DNA of 64,000 nt from Streptomyces cadmiisoli. GTDB lineage: Bacteria > Actinomycetota > Actinomycetes > Streptomycetales > Streptomycetaceae. Made by a program: the position numbers and the translations under genes. Positions within the stretch are counted from its first letter, which is position 1; each line of letters opens with the position of its first letter. The notes under the pieces were generated by a model that had not been told where the DNA came from, searched no databases, and saw nothing but the letters and a program-made list of their open reading frames with translations. The stretch covers positions 372,001 to 436,000 of the forward strand of contig NZ_CP030073.1 in the NCBI RefSeq assembly GCF_003261055.1, in the 5' to 3' direction. This document shows, piece by piece, positions 43,259 through 54,143 of this stretch.

Positions 43259-45149
43259 GCCGCGCCTCCCAGATGTAGTCATCAGGGTTCACAAGCCGGG
43301 TGACCTGGAAGAAGTCGACATTCCTGTAGGGGTAGTTGACCGCCACGCGTCCTGCGGAGTTGCGGTAGTAGGTCTCCATGCCCGGATGCGTCCAGACGAG
43401 ATTCGCGTGGGTCGCGTCGACGCGCTCGTTGTACGCTTCGGCGACATCCGGCCGGCACTCGACTGCTCCGGCTTCGCTCTCCGCCATCCGTTCGAGAATC
43501 TGCAGCACGTAGTTGACCTGGCATTCGATGGTGAAGACGATGCTTCCGCCGTGCCCGGGCTGAGTGTTGGGGCCGTACAGCACGAAGAAGTTGGGGTATC
43601 CCGGCACGGTGGTTCCCAGGTAGGCCCGCGCGTTGTCGTCCCACTCCTCGGCGAGCCGGCGTCCCTCGCGTCCGACGACCTCGTAGGTCGACAGGAAGTG
43701 CAGGACGTCAAAGCCGGTGGCGTAGACGACGACATCCAGGTCGTACGCCGTGCCGGCCGCCTCGACGCCGGTCGCCAGGACCTTGTTGATCCGATCGGTC
43801 ACGAGCGTGACGTCGGGTCGGGTGAGGGTGCGGTACCAGCCGTTGTCCAGGAGGAGCCGCTTGCCGAACGGGGGGTAGGGAGGCACCACGACAGGAAGCA
43901 GGTCCGTCCGATCGCCGAGCTCGTCGGTGATGTACCTGATGAAGGACCGCCGGTATCCCTCATTGATCTCGTTCAACGACCGCCCCGGGTACGGCCAACT
44001 GGGATCCTTGATCAGAGCCGGGTACGTCTTGTCGTTGAACACCCACCCGAGGCGCGCCCGATACCACGCGTGGTACAGCGGCACCTCGCGCAGAAGGAGC
44101 CGCACCGCGTCCGGCACGCGCTGGTGAAGCTTCTCGAAGGGAACGATCCAGTGCTGCGAGCGCTGGAAGATCGTGAGGTGCTCCACGCGGTCGGCGATCG
44201 CGGGAACGATCTGCATCGCGGTGGCACCGTTGCCGACGATCCCCACCCGCTTCCCCGTCACGTCCAGCCCGTCAGGCCACAACTCACTGTGGAACGAGGG
44301 TCCCTCGAAGTCGTCCTTCCCCGGCAGGTCCGGCAGCTTCGGCGGGTTGAAGATCCCGACGGCGCTGATGACCGCGTCGGCCACCATCGCGTCCCGTGAT
44401 CCGTCCGGCCGCACGAAAGAGACCGTCCACGACTGGTCGTCATCCGAGTACTCGGCCGACAGCACTTCGGTGTTGAAGGCGAAGCGATGACGGATGCCGA
44501 ACGTGTCGACGACGTGGTCCAGGTACTCCCTGATGTCCGCACCTGGGGAGAAGTAGGACTTCCAGTCGTAGTCGACGAAGGAGTAGGAGTACAGGTGACT
44601 CGGAGTGTCGACACCGACGCCGGGGTAGTTGTTGTCGTTCCACACACCACCGACTCGGTCGGACTTCTCGATGACCACGTACTCGTAGCCCTTGGCCTCC
44701 AGCGCGACCGCCGCGCACACCCCCGAGACGCCTCCGCCGATGACGATGACACGCGATCGCGGTGAGGCCTCCTCGGACGTCGGACGGAGGTCCATCACCG
44801 GTTCCAGCCCGAGGGAGGACGCGATCATCTCCGCGTACTCGTCCGGAACCGGCTCGCCCATCGCCGCACTCAGCATGCGGACCAGCAGCGCGCTGTCCGG
44901 ACGGGGGATCGCCACCGGCTTGCCGGCGCGCCACTCCTCTATGACACGGAGCGCCAGCTCCCGCAGTTCGCGCTGTTGGTGAGGCTCCAGGCCGCCGGTG
45001 TCATGGTCACTCAGTCCGCGCGGGCGGGTCAGACGATAGCGATCGAGAAGTGTCAGGTCGCCGCCCAATTGGACGGCGACCATGAGGAGCGTGGGAATGT
45101 TCGCGTGGGTGACGGCTTCTGATAGCGCTGAGCCTTGGACGTTCGTCAT
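43251..45149 (-). CDS. Baeyer-Villiger monooxygenase, HAPMO-like
   Basis: 632 residues. An N-terminal helical extension of about 130 residues (PTLLMVAVQLGGDLTLLDRY) precedes the FAD Rossmann motif VIVIGGGVSGVCAAVAL (138-150). The type I BVMO fingerprint FEGPSFHSELWP is complete at 281-292, and the NADPH motif VGIVGNGATAMQI follows. The extension and FAD-proximal GGVWNDNNYPGVGVDTPSHL resemble 4-hydroxyacetophenone monooxygenase. It inserts oxygen beside a ketone to give an ester or lactone, using NADPH and O2. First gene of an operon with the hydrolase. GAGGGG precedes ATG 45149, and an operator motif lies about 45 bp upstream. Confidence 0.93.
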   Translation of the reverse strand: MTNVQGSALSEAVTHANIPTLLMVAVQLGGDLTLLDRYRLTRPRGLSDHDTGGLEPHQQRELRELALRVIEEWRAGKPVAIPRPDSALLVRMLSAAMGEPVPDEYAEMIASSLGLEPVMDLRPTSEEASPRSRVIVIGGGVSGVCAAVALEAKGYEYVVIEKSDRVGGVWNDNNYPGVGVDTPSHLYSYSFVDYDWKSYFSPGADIREYLDHVVDTFGIRHRFAFNTEVLSAEYSDDDQSWTVSFVRPDGSRDAMVADAVISAVGIFNPPKLPDLPGKDDFEGPSFHSELWPDGLDVTGKRVGIVGNGATAMQIVPAIADRVEHLTIFQRSQHWIVPFEKLHQRVPDAVRLLLREVPLYHAWYRARLGWVFNDKTYPALIKDPSWPYPGRSLNEINEGYRRSFIRYITDELGDRTDLLPVVVPPYPPFGKRLLLDNGWYRTLTRPDVTLVTDRINKVLATGVEAAGTAYDLDVVVYATGFDVLHFLSTYEVVGREGRRLAEEWDDNARAYLGTTVPGYPNFFVLYGPNTQPGHGGSIVFTIECQVNYVLQILERMAESEAGAVECRPDVAEAYNERVDATHANLVWTHPGMETYYRNSAGRVAVNYPYRNVDFFQVTRLVNPDDYIWEARRD

Positions 45150-45192
45150 GGAACCCCTCGTTTCGCAACGACCGTCCGGCCCAGACTATGGG

Positions 45193-45209
45193 TCATTGAC
45201 CGACGGTCA
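45193..45209. promoter_or_regulatory. Island operator motif, copy 3
   Basis: On the minus strand it reads TGACCGTCGGTCAATGA. The core TGACCG-A-CGGTCA is a perfect palindrome. It lies about 45 bp upstream of the monooxygenase start, overlapping the expected promoter. Confidence 0.65.
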
Positions 45210-45569
45210 CAAGAGTTGTGCACATCTGGATGGCGGGATCGGCAGCGCTGCTTCTCGCGGGCTCAGGCGCGGTGACCCGAGGCCCGCCGCGCGCGGATGG
45301 CCCGCGAACTCGACGACGACCGCCGCCCGGCACCCTGGGGCCGGGCCCCGGCACGGGCGACGGGCTCTCGGGCCGAATCACAGCCGGCGTCTCGGAAGCC
45401 GACGCACGGTGTGCGATTGCCGGCCGCCGTCACAGCCGCCTTGGACCGTCCCAGGGCTGGGGCGTGTTTCGAGAGCGGCGTCGTCCGCTCGGAGTGCGGA
45501 CCACCACGGCGCCTGGTGCGTGTGTTCGCGATGCGGAGGGCCGCCTTTGCGCCAGGCTGTGCGGCAGGC
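45210..45569. other. No supported gene, about 360 bp
   Basis: Between the monooxygenase promoter and the end of the SDR gene of block B. No motif-bearing frame and no clear hairpin found. Confidence 0.4.
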
Positions 45570-46331
45570 TCAACGGGGGGCCATGCGGATGGCGCCGTCG
45601 AGGCGGATGGTCTCGCCGTTGAGCATGGGGTTCTCGGCAATGTGCTGGACGAGCGCGGCGTACTCCTCCGGGTGGCCGAGGCGGCTGGGGTGCGGCACCT
45701 GGGCGCCCAGGGACTGCTTGGCCTCCTCAGGGAGCGAAGCCAGCATGGGGGTCGCGAACAGGCCGGGGGCAATGGTCACCACCCGGATCTGTCGGCCGGC
45801 GAGGTCCCGGGCGAGCGGCAGGGTGAGACCGACGACGCCGCCCTTGGACGCGGAGTAGGCGGCCTGCCCGATCTGGCCGTCGAACGCGGCGACCGACGCG
45901 GTGTTGACGATGACTCCTCGATCGCCGTCGATGGGCTCGTTGGCGCTCATCCGCTGGGCCGCCAGTCGGAGGACGTTGAAGGTTCCGATCAGGTTGACCT
46001 GGATCACGCCGGCGAAGAGGTCCAGGGGGACCGGGCCGTTCTTACCCAGCACCCGGGCCGGGGTGCCGATGCCGGCGCAGTTCACGGCGATGCGTAGGTG
46101 CCCCAGCCGCTCGGCGGTATCCAGGGCCGCGGTGACCTCCTGCTCGTTGGTGACGTCCGCGGGGGCGAAGGCGGCCCGGTCTCCGAGTTCGGCGGCCACG
46201 GCGGCACCCTCGGAGGTCGGAAGGTCCACCAGGACCACGAAGGCTCCGGCGTCCAGCAGTCGCCGGGCCGTGGCCAGGCCCAGACCGGAGGCCCCGCCGG
46301 TGACGAGTGCGACGTTTCCTGCGATGTTCAC
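45570..46331 (-). CDS. SDR, 3-hydroxyacyl-CoA dehydrogenase type II-like
   Basis: 253 residues from GTG 46331. [20 protein letters not shown] (cofactor loop), [12 protein letters not shown] (NAD-type aspartate), [37 protein letters not shown] then [20 protein letters not shown] (S-Y-K triad), [10 protein letters not shown] and [18 protein letters not shown]. This layout is that of HSD10/type II 3-hydroxyacyl-CoA dehydrogenases. It supplies the second oxidation of beta-oxidation. It lies 35 bp after the thiolase gene in a hydratase-thiolase-dehydrogenase operon. Confidence 0.93.
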   Translation of the reverse strand: MNIAGNVALVTGGASGLGLATARRLLDAGAFVVLVDLPTSEGAAVAAELGDRAAFAPADVTNEQEVTAALDTAERLGHLRIAVNCAGIGTPARVLGKNGPVPLDLFAGVIQVNLIGTFNVLRLAAQRMSANEPIDGDRGVIVNTASVAAFDGQIGQAAYSASKGGVVGLTLPLARDLAGRQIRVVTIAPGLFATPMLASLPEEAKQSLGAQVPHPSRLGHPEEYAALVQHIAENPMLNGETIRLDGAIRMAPR

Positions 46332-46366
46332 TCTGCTTGTCTCCCGTATGGATACGGATGGTGCGA

Positions 46367-47533
46367 TCAGATGCGTTCGACGACGGTGGCGTTGGCCATG
46401 CCGCCGCCCTCGCACATGGTTTGCAGGCCGTAGCGGCCGCCGGTCGCTTCCAGGTGGTTGACCAGGGTGGTGAGCAGCCGGGTGCCGGAGGCACCGAGCG
46501 GGTGGCCGAGCGCGATCGCGCCACCCCGCGGGTTGAGCTTTTGTGGGTCGGCGCCCACGTCCCGCTGCCACAGCAGCGGCACGGAAGCGAAAGCCTCGTT
46601 GACCTCGTACGCGTCGATGTCGTCGATCGTCAGGCCCGATCGGGCCAGGACCTTCTGCGTGGCCGGGACGACACCCGTGAGCATCAGCAGGGGGTCCGAG
46701 CCGGTGACGGCGAAGGAGTGGAACCGGGCCCGGGGCCGCAGCCCCAGTCGCTCGGCCGTGGCCGCGTTCATGATGAGAGCGGCCGAGGCACCGTCGGTCA
46801 GCGGTGAGGAGTTCCCGGGTGTGATCCGCCAGCCGATCTCCGGGAAGCGCTCGGCCGCGGGCACCTCGGTGAAGGCGGGTTTGAGGGCCGCCAGCCCCTC
46901 GGGTGTGGTGGCGGGTCGTACGGTCTCGTCGACCACGTGCTCGCCGACCGGCACGATCTCCCGGTCGAAGCCACCGGACTCGGCGGTGGCCGCCGCCCGC
47001 TGGTGGGAGCGGGCCGCGAAGGCGTCGAGTTCCTCGCGGTCCAGCTTCCAGCGGGCCGCGATCAGCTCGGCCGACAGGCCCTGCGGGATCAGGCCTTCTG
47101 GGTAGCGGCGGCTCAGCAGCTTGCCGGAGGTGTCCGCGCGCCGGGCATTGGAGAACATCGGCACCCGGCTCATCGACTCCACGCCGCAGGCGATCGCGAT
47201 GTCGTACGCGCCCGCGAGCACGCCCTGTGCGGCGAAGTGTGCGGCTTGCTGACCGGAACCGCACTGGCGATCGATAGTCGTCGCCGGAACCGATTCCGGG
47301 TAGCCGGCCGCGAGCAGGGCGGTGCGCGTGATGTTGAGGGCTTGCTCGTCGGTCTGCGATACGCAGCCGCCGATCACGTCGTCGACGAGCACGGGGTCGA
47401 GACCGTTTCTCTCGACGAGGGCCTGGAGCACGGTGGCGAGCAGGTCGACCGGATGCACGGCGGACAGGGCGCCTCCCGGCTTGCCCTTCCCGGACGCGGT
47501 ACGCACCACGTCGACGAGGACGGCGTCCTTCAT
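46367..47533 (-). CDS. Acetyl-CoA acyltransferase (thiolase)
   Basis: 388 residues. The nucleophile is in [20 protein letters not shown] (cysteine near 90), then [36 protein letters not shown] (histidine) and [16 protein letters not shown] (second cysteine). All catalytic residues are present, so unlike the block A homologue this is a working thiolase. It releases acetyl-CoA or propionyl-CoA in the last beta-oxidation step. AAGGACC precedes ATG 47533. Middle gene of the minus-strand operon. Confidence 0.95.
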   Translation of the reverse strand: MKDAVLVDVVRTASGKGKPGGALSAVHPVDLLATVLQALVERNGLDPVLVDDVIGGCVSQTDEQALNITRTALLAAGYPESVPATTIDRQCGSGQQAAHFAAQGVLAGAYDIAIACGVESMSRVPMFSNARRADTSGKLLSRRYPEGLIPQGLSAELIAARWKLDREELDAFAARSHQRAAATAESGGFDREIVPVGEHVVDETVRPATTPEGLAALKPAFTEVPAAERFPEIGWRITPGNSSPLTDGASAALIMNAATAERLGLRPRARFHSFAVTGSDPLLMLTGVVPATQKVLARSGLTIDDIDAYEVNEAFASVPLLWQRDVGADPQKLNPRGGAIALGHPLGASGTRLLTTLVNHLEATGGRYGLQTMCEGGGMANATVVERI

Positions 47534-47621
47534 CTGAGGTCCTTTCGCAGACTGCCTGGAATAGGAGGTGAGCAGCGCGGCGTCGCCTGCACCGGGCCGG
47601 GCTGGGTGGTGGCCGGCGCTC

Positions 47622-48428
47622 TCATCGGCCCTGCCACACCGGAGCGCGCTTCTCAGCGAAGGCGCGGGCCCCTTCCAGGGCGTCGTCGCTGTCGCGGACG
47701 ACCTGCCACTCGCGGCTGTTCTCCTCCCAGATCGCACGCTCCCGGTCCGGTCCGAAGGCCTCACTGTGATGGATGAGGCGCTTGCTGGCCCGAAGGGCCA
47801 GTGGGGCACCCGCAGCGACGACCTCGGCCAGATCCAGCGCCACCTCGACGGACTTGCCGGCCGCCGCGACCCGGTTGACCAGGCCCCATCGTTCGGCTTC
47901 AGCGGCGTCGAGGGGCTTACCGGTGAGCGCCATCTCCAGTGCGATCTTCTTGGGCACCTGGCGGGGCAGGCGCAGCACGCCGCCGGCCGCGGCGAACAGC
48001 CCGCGGCGCACCTCGGGGAGGCCGAACTGCGCGTTCTCGTCGGCGACGACGAGGTCGCACGCCAGGGCGATCTCGGTCCCGCCCCCGAGGGCAAAGCCGT
48101 TGACGGCTGCGATGACCGGCTTGTCGACGAAGTGGTTGACGAGACCGGCGAAGCCCCAGTCCTCGTGCCCGGGGGCCATGACGGAGCGACCGGCGGCCGC
48201 CTCCTTCAGATCCATACCGGCACAGAAGGCCCGCCCGGCTCCGGTGACCACTGCCACCCGCAGTTCAGGATCGGCGGCGAACTCCTCCAGCGCCTCGCCG
48301 ACAGCCGTCGACAGCGCCGCGGTCACCGCGTTGAGGGCCCGGGGCCTGTTGAAGGTGATCAGTGCGACCCCGCCGAGGCGCTCCATGGTGGCCGCCGGCT
48401 CGACGGCCTCCGTGCTCACGTCCGTCAT
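47622..48428 (-). CDS. Enoyl-CoA hydratase/isomerase
   Basis: 268 residues. VALITFNRPRALNAVTAALS, AVVTGAGRAFCAGMDLKEAA (oxyanion-hole loop), NGFALGGGTEIALACDLVVA and FGLPEVRRGLFAAAGGVLRL (catalytic glutamate region) are all present. It hydrates or isomerises the enoyl-CoA from the dehydrogenases. ATG 48428 is preferred to one two codons upstream: GGAGAGG is better spaced, and the decayed copy at 54774 keeps this ATG but not the other. An operator palindrome ends 18 bp before the start. Confidence 0.94.
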   Translation of the reverse strand: MTDVSTEAVEPAATMERLGGVALITFNRPRALNAVTAALSTAVGEALEEFAADPELRVAVVTGAGRAFCAGMDLKEAAAGRSVMAPGHEDWGFAGLVNHFVDKPVIAAVNGFALGGGTEIALACDLVVADENAQFGLPEVRRGLFAAAGGVLRLPRQVPKKIALEMALTGKPLDAAEAERWGLVNRVAAAGKSVEVALDLAEVVAAGAPLALRASKRLIHHSEAFGPDRERAIWEENSREWQVVRDSDDALEGARAFAEKRAPVWQGR

Positions 48429-48446
48429 CGCCATCCTCTCCGGATA

Positions 48447-48466
48447 CTTACCTATCGATCGCTAAG
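48447..48466. promoter_or_regulatory. 20-bp palindromic operator, hydratase side
   Basis: CTTACCTATCGATCGCTAAG, centred on ATCGAT with inverted CTTA/TAAG ends. It stands 18 bp before the hydratase start. Its reverse complement matches the second copy 92 bp away at 19 of 20 positions. Probably bound by the TetR regulator at 53455-54138. Confidence 0.7.
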
Positions 48467-48538
48467 TACGGTAGATCGCGCCTTTCTCGAGGTCAAGAGA
48501 ACGCATCGATTGACCAATCGCCAGCCATTCCCTACCGT

Positions 48539-48558
48539 CTTAGCGATCGATAAGTAAG
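48539..48558. promoter_or_regulatory. 20-bp palindromic operator, dehydrogenase side
   Basis: CTTAGCGATCGATAAGTAAG, 22 bp before the acyl-CoA dehydrogenase ATG. Together with the copy at 48447 it brackets the divergent promoter, so one repressor could shut off both operons. Confidence 0.7.
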
Positions 48559-48580
48559 TCCCTTCATCCTGAGGACAGCA

Positions 48581-49768
<1,188 letters not shown>

Positions 49769-50026
49769 CGCGCCCGGCGATGAAGAGCCCGATGCGCGAT
49801 CGAGGGCCGCAGCGTCCCACATCCGGCACGCCAGTTCGCAGGCACACACCCGCAGCCGCTGCCGGACGGACGTGAGCGCCGCGCGATCCCCCGCCCCGCG
49901 GCGACCGCGCGGATGTCCCCGCCTACCTCTGCCTCCCAGCGCAACGGCGTGACAGCCCCGGACGCCGTCCGCCGAGCATCTGAACGGCCCCGGCCGAGCC
50001 ACCCGCTCCAACCGAGGAGACATACC

Positions 50027-51190
50027 GTGCAGCGCACGCTTTATGACCAGGACCACGAGGACTTCCGGGCCATCGTCCGGGAGTTCATCACCCGCGAGGT
50101 CGCCCCGCAGCAGCAACACTGGGAGCAGAGGCACCTCATCGATCGGGCGGTATGGACCGCTGCCGGGAAGCAGGGGCTGCTCGGCCTCGCGGCCCCCGAG
50201 GAGTACGGGGGCGCCGGCCAGCACGACTTCCGCTTCCGCGCTGTCATGATGGAGGAGTTCGCCCGGGTCGGCGCTGCCTCCCTGCAGTCCGGTTTCGCGG
50301 TCCAGGACGACATCGTCCTGCCGTACCTCCTAGACCTCGGCACCGAGGAGCAGAAGCGCCGCTGGGTCCCCGGAATGTGCACCGGCGAGACCGTCGGCGC
50401 GATCGCCATGACCGAACCTGGCGCCGGCAGCGACCTCCAGGGCATCCGCACCACCGCCGTCCGCGACGGCGACGACTGGATCATCGACGGCACCAAGACC
50501 TTCATCACCAACGGCATCCACGCCGACCTGGTCATCGTCGCCGCCCGCACGGACCCGGCCGCCGGCGCCAAGGGCATCAGCCTGTTCGTCGTGGAGCGTG
50601 ACGCCCCCGGTTTCACCCGCGGTCGCAAGCTCGAGAAGGTCGGTCTGCACGCCCAGGACACCGCCGAGCTGTTCTTCGACGCGGTACGGGTCCCCGCCGG
50701 CAACCTCCTCGGCAGCGAGGGCGAGGGCTTCGTCCACCTCATGGAGCGACTCCCCCGCGAGCGGATGTCCATCGCCGTCTTCGCGCAGTGCGTCGCCGAG
50801 GCCGCGCTGGACTGGACCCTCGACTACGCCGCCGACCGGCAGGCCTTCGGGCAGGCGATCGGCGACTTCCAGCACAGCCGCTTCCTGCTCGCCGAACTCG
50901 TCACTCATACCGAGGTCACCCGCGCCTACATCGACAAGGCCATCACGGAACTCATCGCAGGCACCCTCACCGCGGTGGACGCCGCCAAGGCCAAGTGGTG
51001 GGCCACCGAACTGCAGACCCGCGTCACCGACCGCTGTCTCCAACTGCACGGCGGTTACGGCTACATGCTCGAGTACCCCATCGCCCGCGCCTTCATCGAC
51101 GCCCGCATCCAGACCATCTACGGCGGCACGACCGAGATCATGAAGGAGATCATCGGCCGCGACCTCGCCCGGCGGAAAGCGGATCGTTGA
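50027..51190 (+). CDS. Acyl-CoA dehydrogenase, LCAD/IVD-like
   Basis: 387 residues from GTG 50027 (GAGGAGA upstream). GAIAMTEPGAGSDLQGIRTT, WIIDGTKTFITNGIHADLVI, ERMSIAVFAQCVAEAALDWT and LHGGYGYMLEYPIARAFIDA, RIQTIYGGTTEIMKEIIGRD. The YGGTTEI ending lacks the MCAD catalytic glutamate. As in long-chain and isovaleryl dehydrogenases, the base is probably the glutamate of PRERMSIA. The 258-bp gap from the upstream gene holds no frame of note, so it may have its own promoter. Confidence 0.93.
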   Translation: MQRTLYDQDHEDFRAIVREFITREVAPQQQHWEQRHLIDRAVWTAAGKQGLLGLAAPEEYGGAGQHDFRFRAVMMEEFARVGAASLQSGFAVQDDIVLPYLLDLGTEEQKRRWVPGMCTGETVGAIAMTEPGAGSDLQGIRTTAVRDGDDWIIDGTKTFITNGIHADLVIVAARTDPAAGAKGISLFVVERDAPGFTRGRKLEKVGLHAQDTAELFFDAVRVPAGNLLGSEGEGFVHLMERLPRERMSIAVFAQCVAEAALDWTLDYAADRQAFGQAIGDFQHSRFLLAELVTHTEVTRAYIDKAITELIAGTLTAVDAAKAKWWATELQTRVTDRCLQLHGGYGYMLEYPIARAFIDARIQTIYGGTTEIMKEIIGRDLARRKADR

Positions 51191-51239
51191 GCGGCGTCCG
51201 GCAGCTCAACCGGCCCATACCAGCAGAGGATTCCCTCGC

Positions 51240-52274
51240 ATGACCACCACGAGCCCGCCCGGTCTCGACCTGACCGCGCTGTACGGCTACTTCGACACCA
51301 ACGTGCCCGGCTGCCGAGGCCGACTGAGCGCAACGCTCCTCCACGGCGGCCGCTCCAACCTCACCTACCGCGTCACCGACGGGCACACCGACTGGGTCGT
51401 GCGCCGCCCGCCCCTCGGTGGTCTCACCCCCTCCGCTCACGACGTCGGCCGCGAGTACCGTGTGATGTCCGCCCTCCAGGGCAGCGGCGTCGCGGTACCC
51501 GGGACCATCGCCCACTGCGCGGACGAGACGGTGCTCGGCGCCCCTTTCACCGTGGTCTCCTGGGTGGAGGGGCGCGTACTGCGCACCCGCGAGGACACCC
51601 TCGGTCTGACCTCGCACGAACTGCGGCGCTGCGCTGACGGGCTGGTCACGCAGCTGGCGCGGCTGCACTCCGTCTCCCACCGCGACGCCGGACTCGGCGG
51701 ACTCGGCCGGCCTGAGGGCTATCTCCAGCGGCAGATCAGCCGCTGGCGCGCCCAGTGGGACCTGGTCGCCACCCGCCCACTTCCTGCCCTGCTCAGGCTG
51801 CACCAGGGCCTGGAAGACGCCGTCCCCGTCGAGAGCGACGCGACCGTGGTGCACGGCGACTACCGCGTCGACAACACCATCCTGGACCCGGCGGACCTCG
51901 GCCGGGTGCGCGCGATCGTGGACTGGGAGCTGGCCACCGTCGGCGATCCCCTCGCCGACCTGGGTACCTTCCTCGCCTACCGTGACCCCGCCGTCGACGC
52001 GTTGCTCGACGGGCCCGCCGCGACCGAGCCCAGGTTCCCCGCACCTGCCGAACTGGCCGAGCGGTACGCGATGGTCAGTGGCCGGGACGTGGCACTGCTG
52101 CCGTTCTACCTCGCGCTCGCGTATTTCAAGATCGCTGTGATCGCGGAGGGTGTGTACGCCCGCCATCTTCAAGGCGTCACCATCGGCGAGGGCTTCGCCG
52201 GGGCGGGCGAATCGGTGCCCGCGCTCGTCGGGGCGGGCTTGGCGTCCCTCGGCCGGCGCGGAGCGGTCCTGTGA
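51240..52274 (+). CDS. APH-fold kinase, ACAD10/11-type phosphotransferase
   Basis: 344 residues. N-lobe SATLLHGGRSNLTYRVTDGH (GG.SN.T.), WVVRRPP lysine/arginine strand, GREYRVMSALQGSGVAVPGT; C-lobe catalytic loop VVHGDYRVDNTILDP and metal site IVDWELATVGDPLADLG. These are exactly the features of the kinase half of ACAD10/11 and of bacterial LvaA/FadE36-like proteins, which phosphorylate 4-hydroxyacyl-CoAs so that a dehydrogenase-type partner can eliminate phosphate. It lies 49 bp after the dehydrogenase and overlaps the next SDR gene by 4 bp. Confidence 0.92.
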   Translation: MTTTSPPGLDLTALYGYFDTNVPGCRGRLSATLLHGGRSNLTYRVTDGHTDWVVRRPPLGGLTPSAHDVGREYRVMSALQGSGVAVPGTIAHCADETVLGAPFTVVSWVEGRVLRTREDTLGLTSHELRRCADGLVTQLARLHSVSHRDAGLGGLGRPEGYLQRQISRWRAQWDLVATRPLPALLRLHQGLEDAVPVESDATVVHGDYRVDNTILDPADLGRVRAIVDWELATVGDPLADLGTFLAYRDPAVDALLDGPAATEPRFPAPAELAERYAMVSGRDVALLPFYLALAYFKIAVIAEGVYARHLQGVTIGEGFAGAGESVPALVGAGLASLGRRGAVL

Positions 52275-53014
52275 CCGGCACCCGGCGGACGGCGCTGGTC
52301 ACCGGTGCGTCCCGCGGCATCGGCCGCGCCATCGCACGGCGTCTGGCGGAGGACGGGTACGACCTCACCCTCTCCTCCCGCGACACCGACGCGCTGCGGG
52401 CGGTGGCCAAGGAGCTCGGTCAGTTGGGAGTGCGCACCGAGGTGGCGCCCGCCGACATGGCCGCCGAGGACGACGTACGGCGAGTGGCGGACGTCCATCG
52501 TGCGGCGTACGGCCGGCTGGACGCGCTGGTGCTCAGCGCGGGCGTCGGCTCGTCGGCGCCGCTGGGCGGTTATCCGCTGCGTCGCTTCGACAAGCAGTTC
52601 GCCGTCAACGTACGCGCGCCGTTCATCCTCATCGACGCCTGTCTGGACCTGTTGCGGGAAACGGCCGAGCTGGCCCCGGAGACCGGCACGAAGATCGCCG
52701 CGATCTCGTCCGTCACCGCCTCTGCGCCCGAGCCCGGACTGTCGGCGTACGGAGCGAGCAAGGCAGCGCTGGTCGCGCTCTGCGAGGCGGTCAACACCGA
52801 AGCCTCCGCGGACGGGGTGGCCGCGACGGCGATCTGTCCCGGCTATGTCGACACCGACATGAGCGCCTGGATGCACGACCGCATCGCCCCGACCGAGATG
52901 ATCACCAGCGAGGACATCGCGGAACTCGTGCTCGCCCTCACCCGTACCTCCCGGCGCGCCGTCGTACCGCACCTCCCGGTCGTTCGCGCCGGAAGCGAAC
53001 TCTGGCGGGCGTGA
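52271..53014 (+). CDS. Short-chain dehydrogenase/reductase
   Basis: 247 residues from GTG 52271, overlapping the kinase gene by 4 bp. RTALVTGASRGIGRAIARRL, LTLSSRDTDALRA (arginine after the second strand favours NADP), LDALVLSAGVGSSAPLGGYP, AAISSVTASAPEPGLSA then YGASKAALVALCEAVNTEAS (S-Y-K), CPGYVDTDMSAWM. Last gene of the operon. Likely oxidises or reduces a hydroxy/keto-acyl intermediate of this branch. Confidence 0.92.
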   Translation: MTGTRRTALVTGASRGIGRAIARRLAEDGYDLTLSSRDTDALRAVAKELGQLGVRTEVAPADMAAEDDVRRVADVHRAAYGRLDALVLSAGVGSSAPLGGYPLRRFDKQFAVNVRAPFILIDACLDLLRETAELAPETGTKIAAISSVTASAPEPGLSAYGASKAALVALCEAVNTEASADGVAATAICPGYVDTDMSAWMHDRIAPTEMITSEDIAELVLALTRTSRRAVVPHLPVVRAGSELWRA

Positions 53015-53454
53015 ACCGATGTTCCGCCCAAGTGGTAGCGGCGGCCGAGTGACCGGACATGATTGCCAGTGGTCCGGGGCCTGCTCGATCCGGGAGTCGG
53101 CCACCGCCCAAAGGAGGCGACTACGACTGCTGCGCCGAGGGCGAAGGCGGCCCTCCCGCAGCCGGCGGTGCCCCCGCCCCGGGCGGCTCACTCGCCGTCA
53201 CATCGGCGGCAGACAGGTGTCCTCCCGCCGCATCTCGGGCACCACACCCCTCTCCCGACCGCTCGGCCAGAACGGCGGCCCGGACGGGCAACCACAGGCC
53301 ATACCAACGTGGTCCTCGTTCATGGCAACCGTGGCACCCAGCCGTCCCGGCCGCACGGCAGCGGCGGCTCCCGCTGCGGGCTGCTGGACGCGGTGACCAG
53401 CTAGGGTGAGATCGTTCGGAAAGCGTCGTTCAGAGAGAGTCGTGAGGTGCGAGC
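53015..53454. other. No supported gene, about 440 bp
   Basis: Between the SDR gene and the TetR gene, same strand. Frames are motif-free. Neither operator family is seen here, so regulation of the TetR gene is not evident. Confidence 0.45.
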
Positions 53455-54138
53455 GTGGTAAGCAAGGCTGCATCCGCCGACGGCGGGCAGGCCTGGCGTC
53501 TCTCCAGGCCACTGGAGCTGTCGCCGATGCTCTCCGGCGCCCTGGAGGTGTTCTACGAGCGGGGCTACCACGGGGCATCGGTCCGCGACATCGCGCGTCG
53601 GGTGGGCGTCACGGTGCCGGCGCTGTACTACCACTACGAGAACAAGCAGGCCATGCTGGTCACCCTCCTCGAGACGGGAATGGGTGAGGTACTCGACCGC
53701 GCCTGGCAGGCGGCCAAGGACGCCATCGACGACCCCGAGCAGCGGCTGGCCAACCTCGTCGAGGCCATCGTGCTGTACATGACGGACTGGGTGAGCGTCG
53801 CCTACCTCGACACGGAGCTGCGCTACCTCGACCCGGAGAACCGCAAGCGCTACGCCGCCCTGCGCAAGCAGCTCGAGCAGCTCCTGACGAACACCATCGA
53901 GGAAGGCACAGAGAATGGGGTGTTCGCCGTTTCGCACCCTGACGACACCACCCGTGCCCTCCTCGGCATGTGCCAGGCGATCGCCACGTGGTACCACCCC
54001 GAAGGCCCGCACGCGCCGGCCGAGATCGCCGAGCGCTACGTCGAGATCGCTCTGAACGCCGTCGGCGCCCGCGTGCAGCGGAAGCCCACGTCCGGCAAGC
54101 GGAGCACGCGCTCCCGTCGGACTGACCCGGTGGAGTAG
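53455..54138 (+). CDS. TetR-family regulator of the beta-oxidation block (probable)
   Basis: 227 residues from GTG 53455 (GAGGTG upstream). Helix-turn-helix MLSGALEVFYERGYHGASVR, DIARRVGVTVPALYYHYENK then QAMLVTLLE (about 24-75); ligand domain with YMTDWVSVAYLDTELRYLDP and RALLGMCQAIATWYHPEG, which resembles KstR2/FadR-like acyl-CoA-responsive TetR proteins. Basic tail. It follows the dehydrogenase operon and is the nearest regulator to the 20-bp palindromes at 48447, 48539, 54640 and 54736. Confidence 0.9.
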   Translation: MVSKAASADGGQAWRLSRPLELSPMLSGALEVFYERGYHGASVRDIARRVGVTVPALYYHYENKQAMLVTLLETGMGEVLDRAWQAAKDAIDDPEQRLANLVEAIVLYMTDWVSVAYLDTELRYLDPENRKRYAALRKQLEQLLTNTIEEGTENGVFAVSHPDDTTRALLGMCQAIATWYHPEGPHAPAEIAERYVEIALNAVGARVQRKPTSGKRSTRSRRTDPVE

Positions 54139-54143
54139 CTCCC

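Noticed and set aside
46367..48094. A 575-codon frame joining hydratase antisense-frame sequence to the thiolase.
   Set aside because: Only the last 388 residues are thiolase, and they start at ATG 47533 with a ribosome binding site. The rest is the hydratase gene in the wrong frame.
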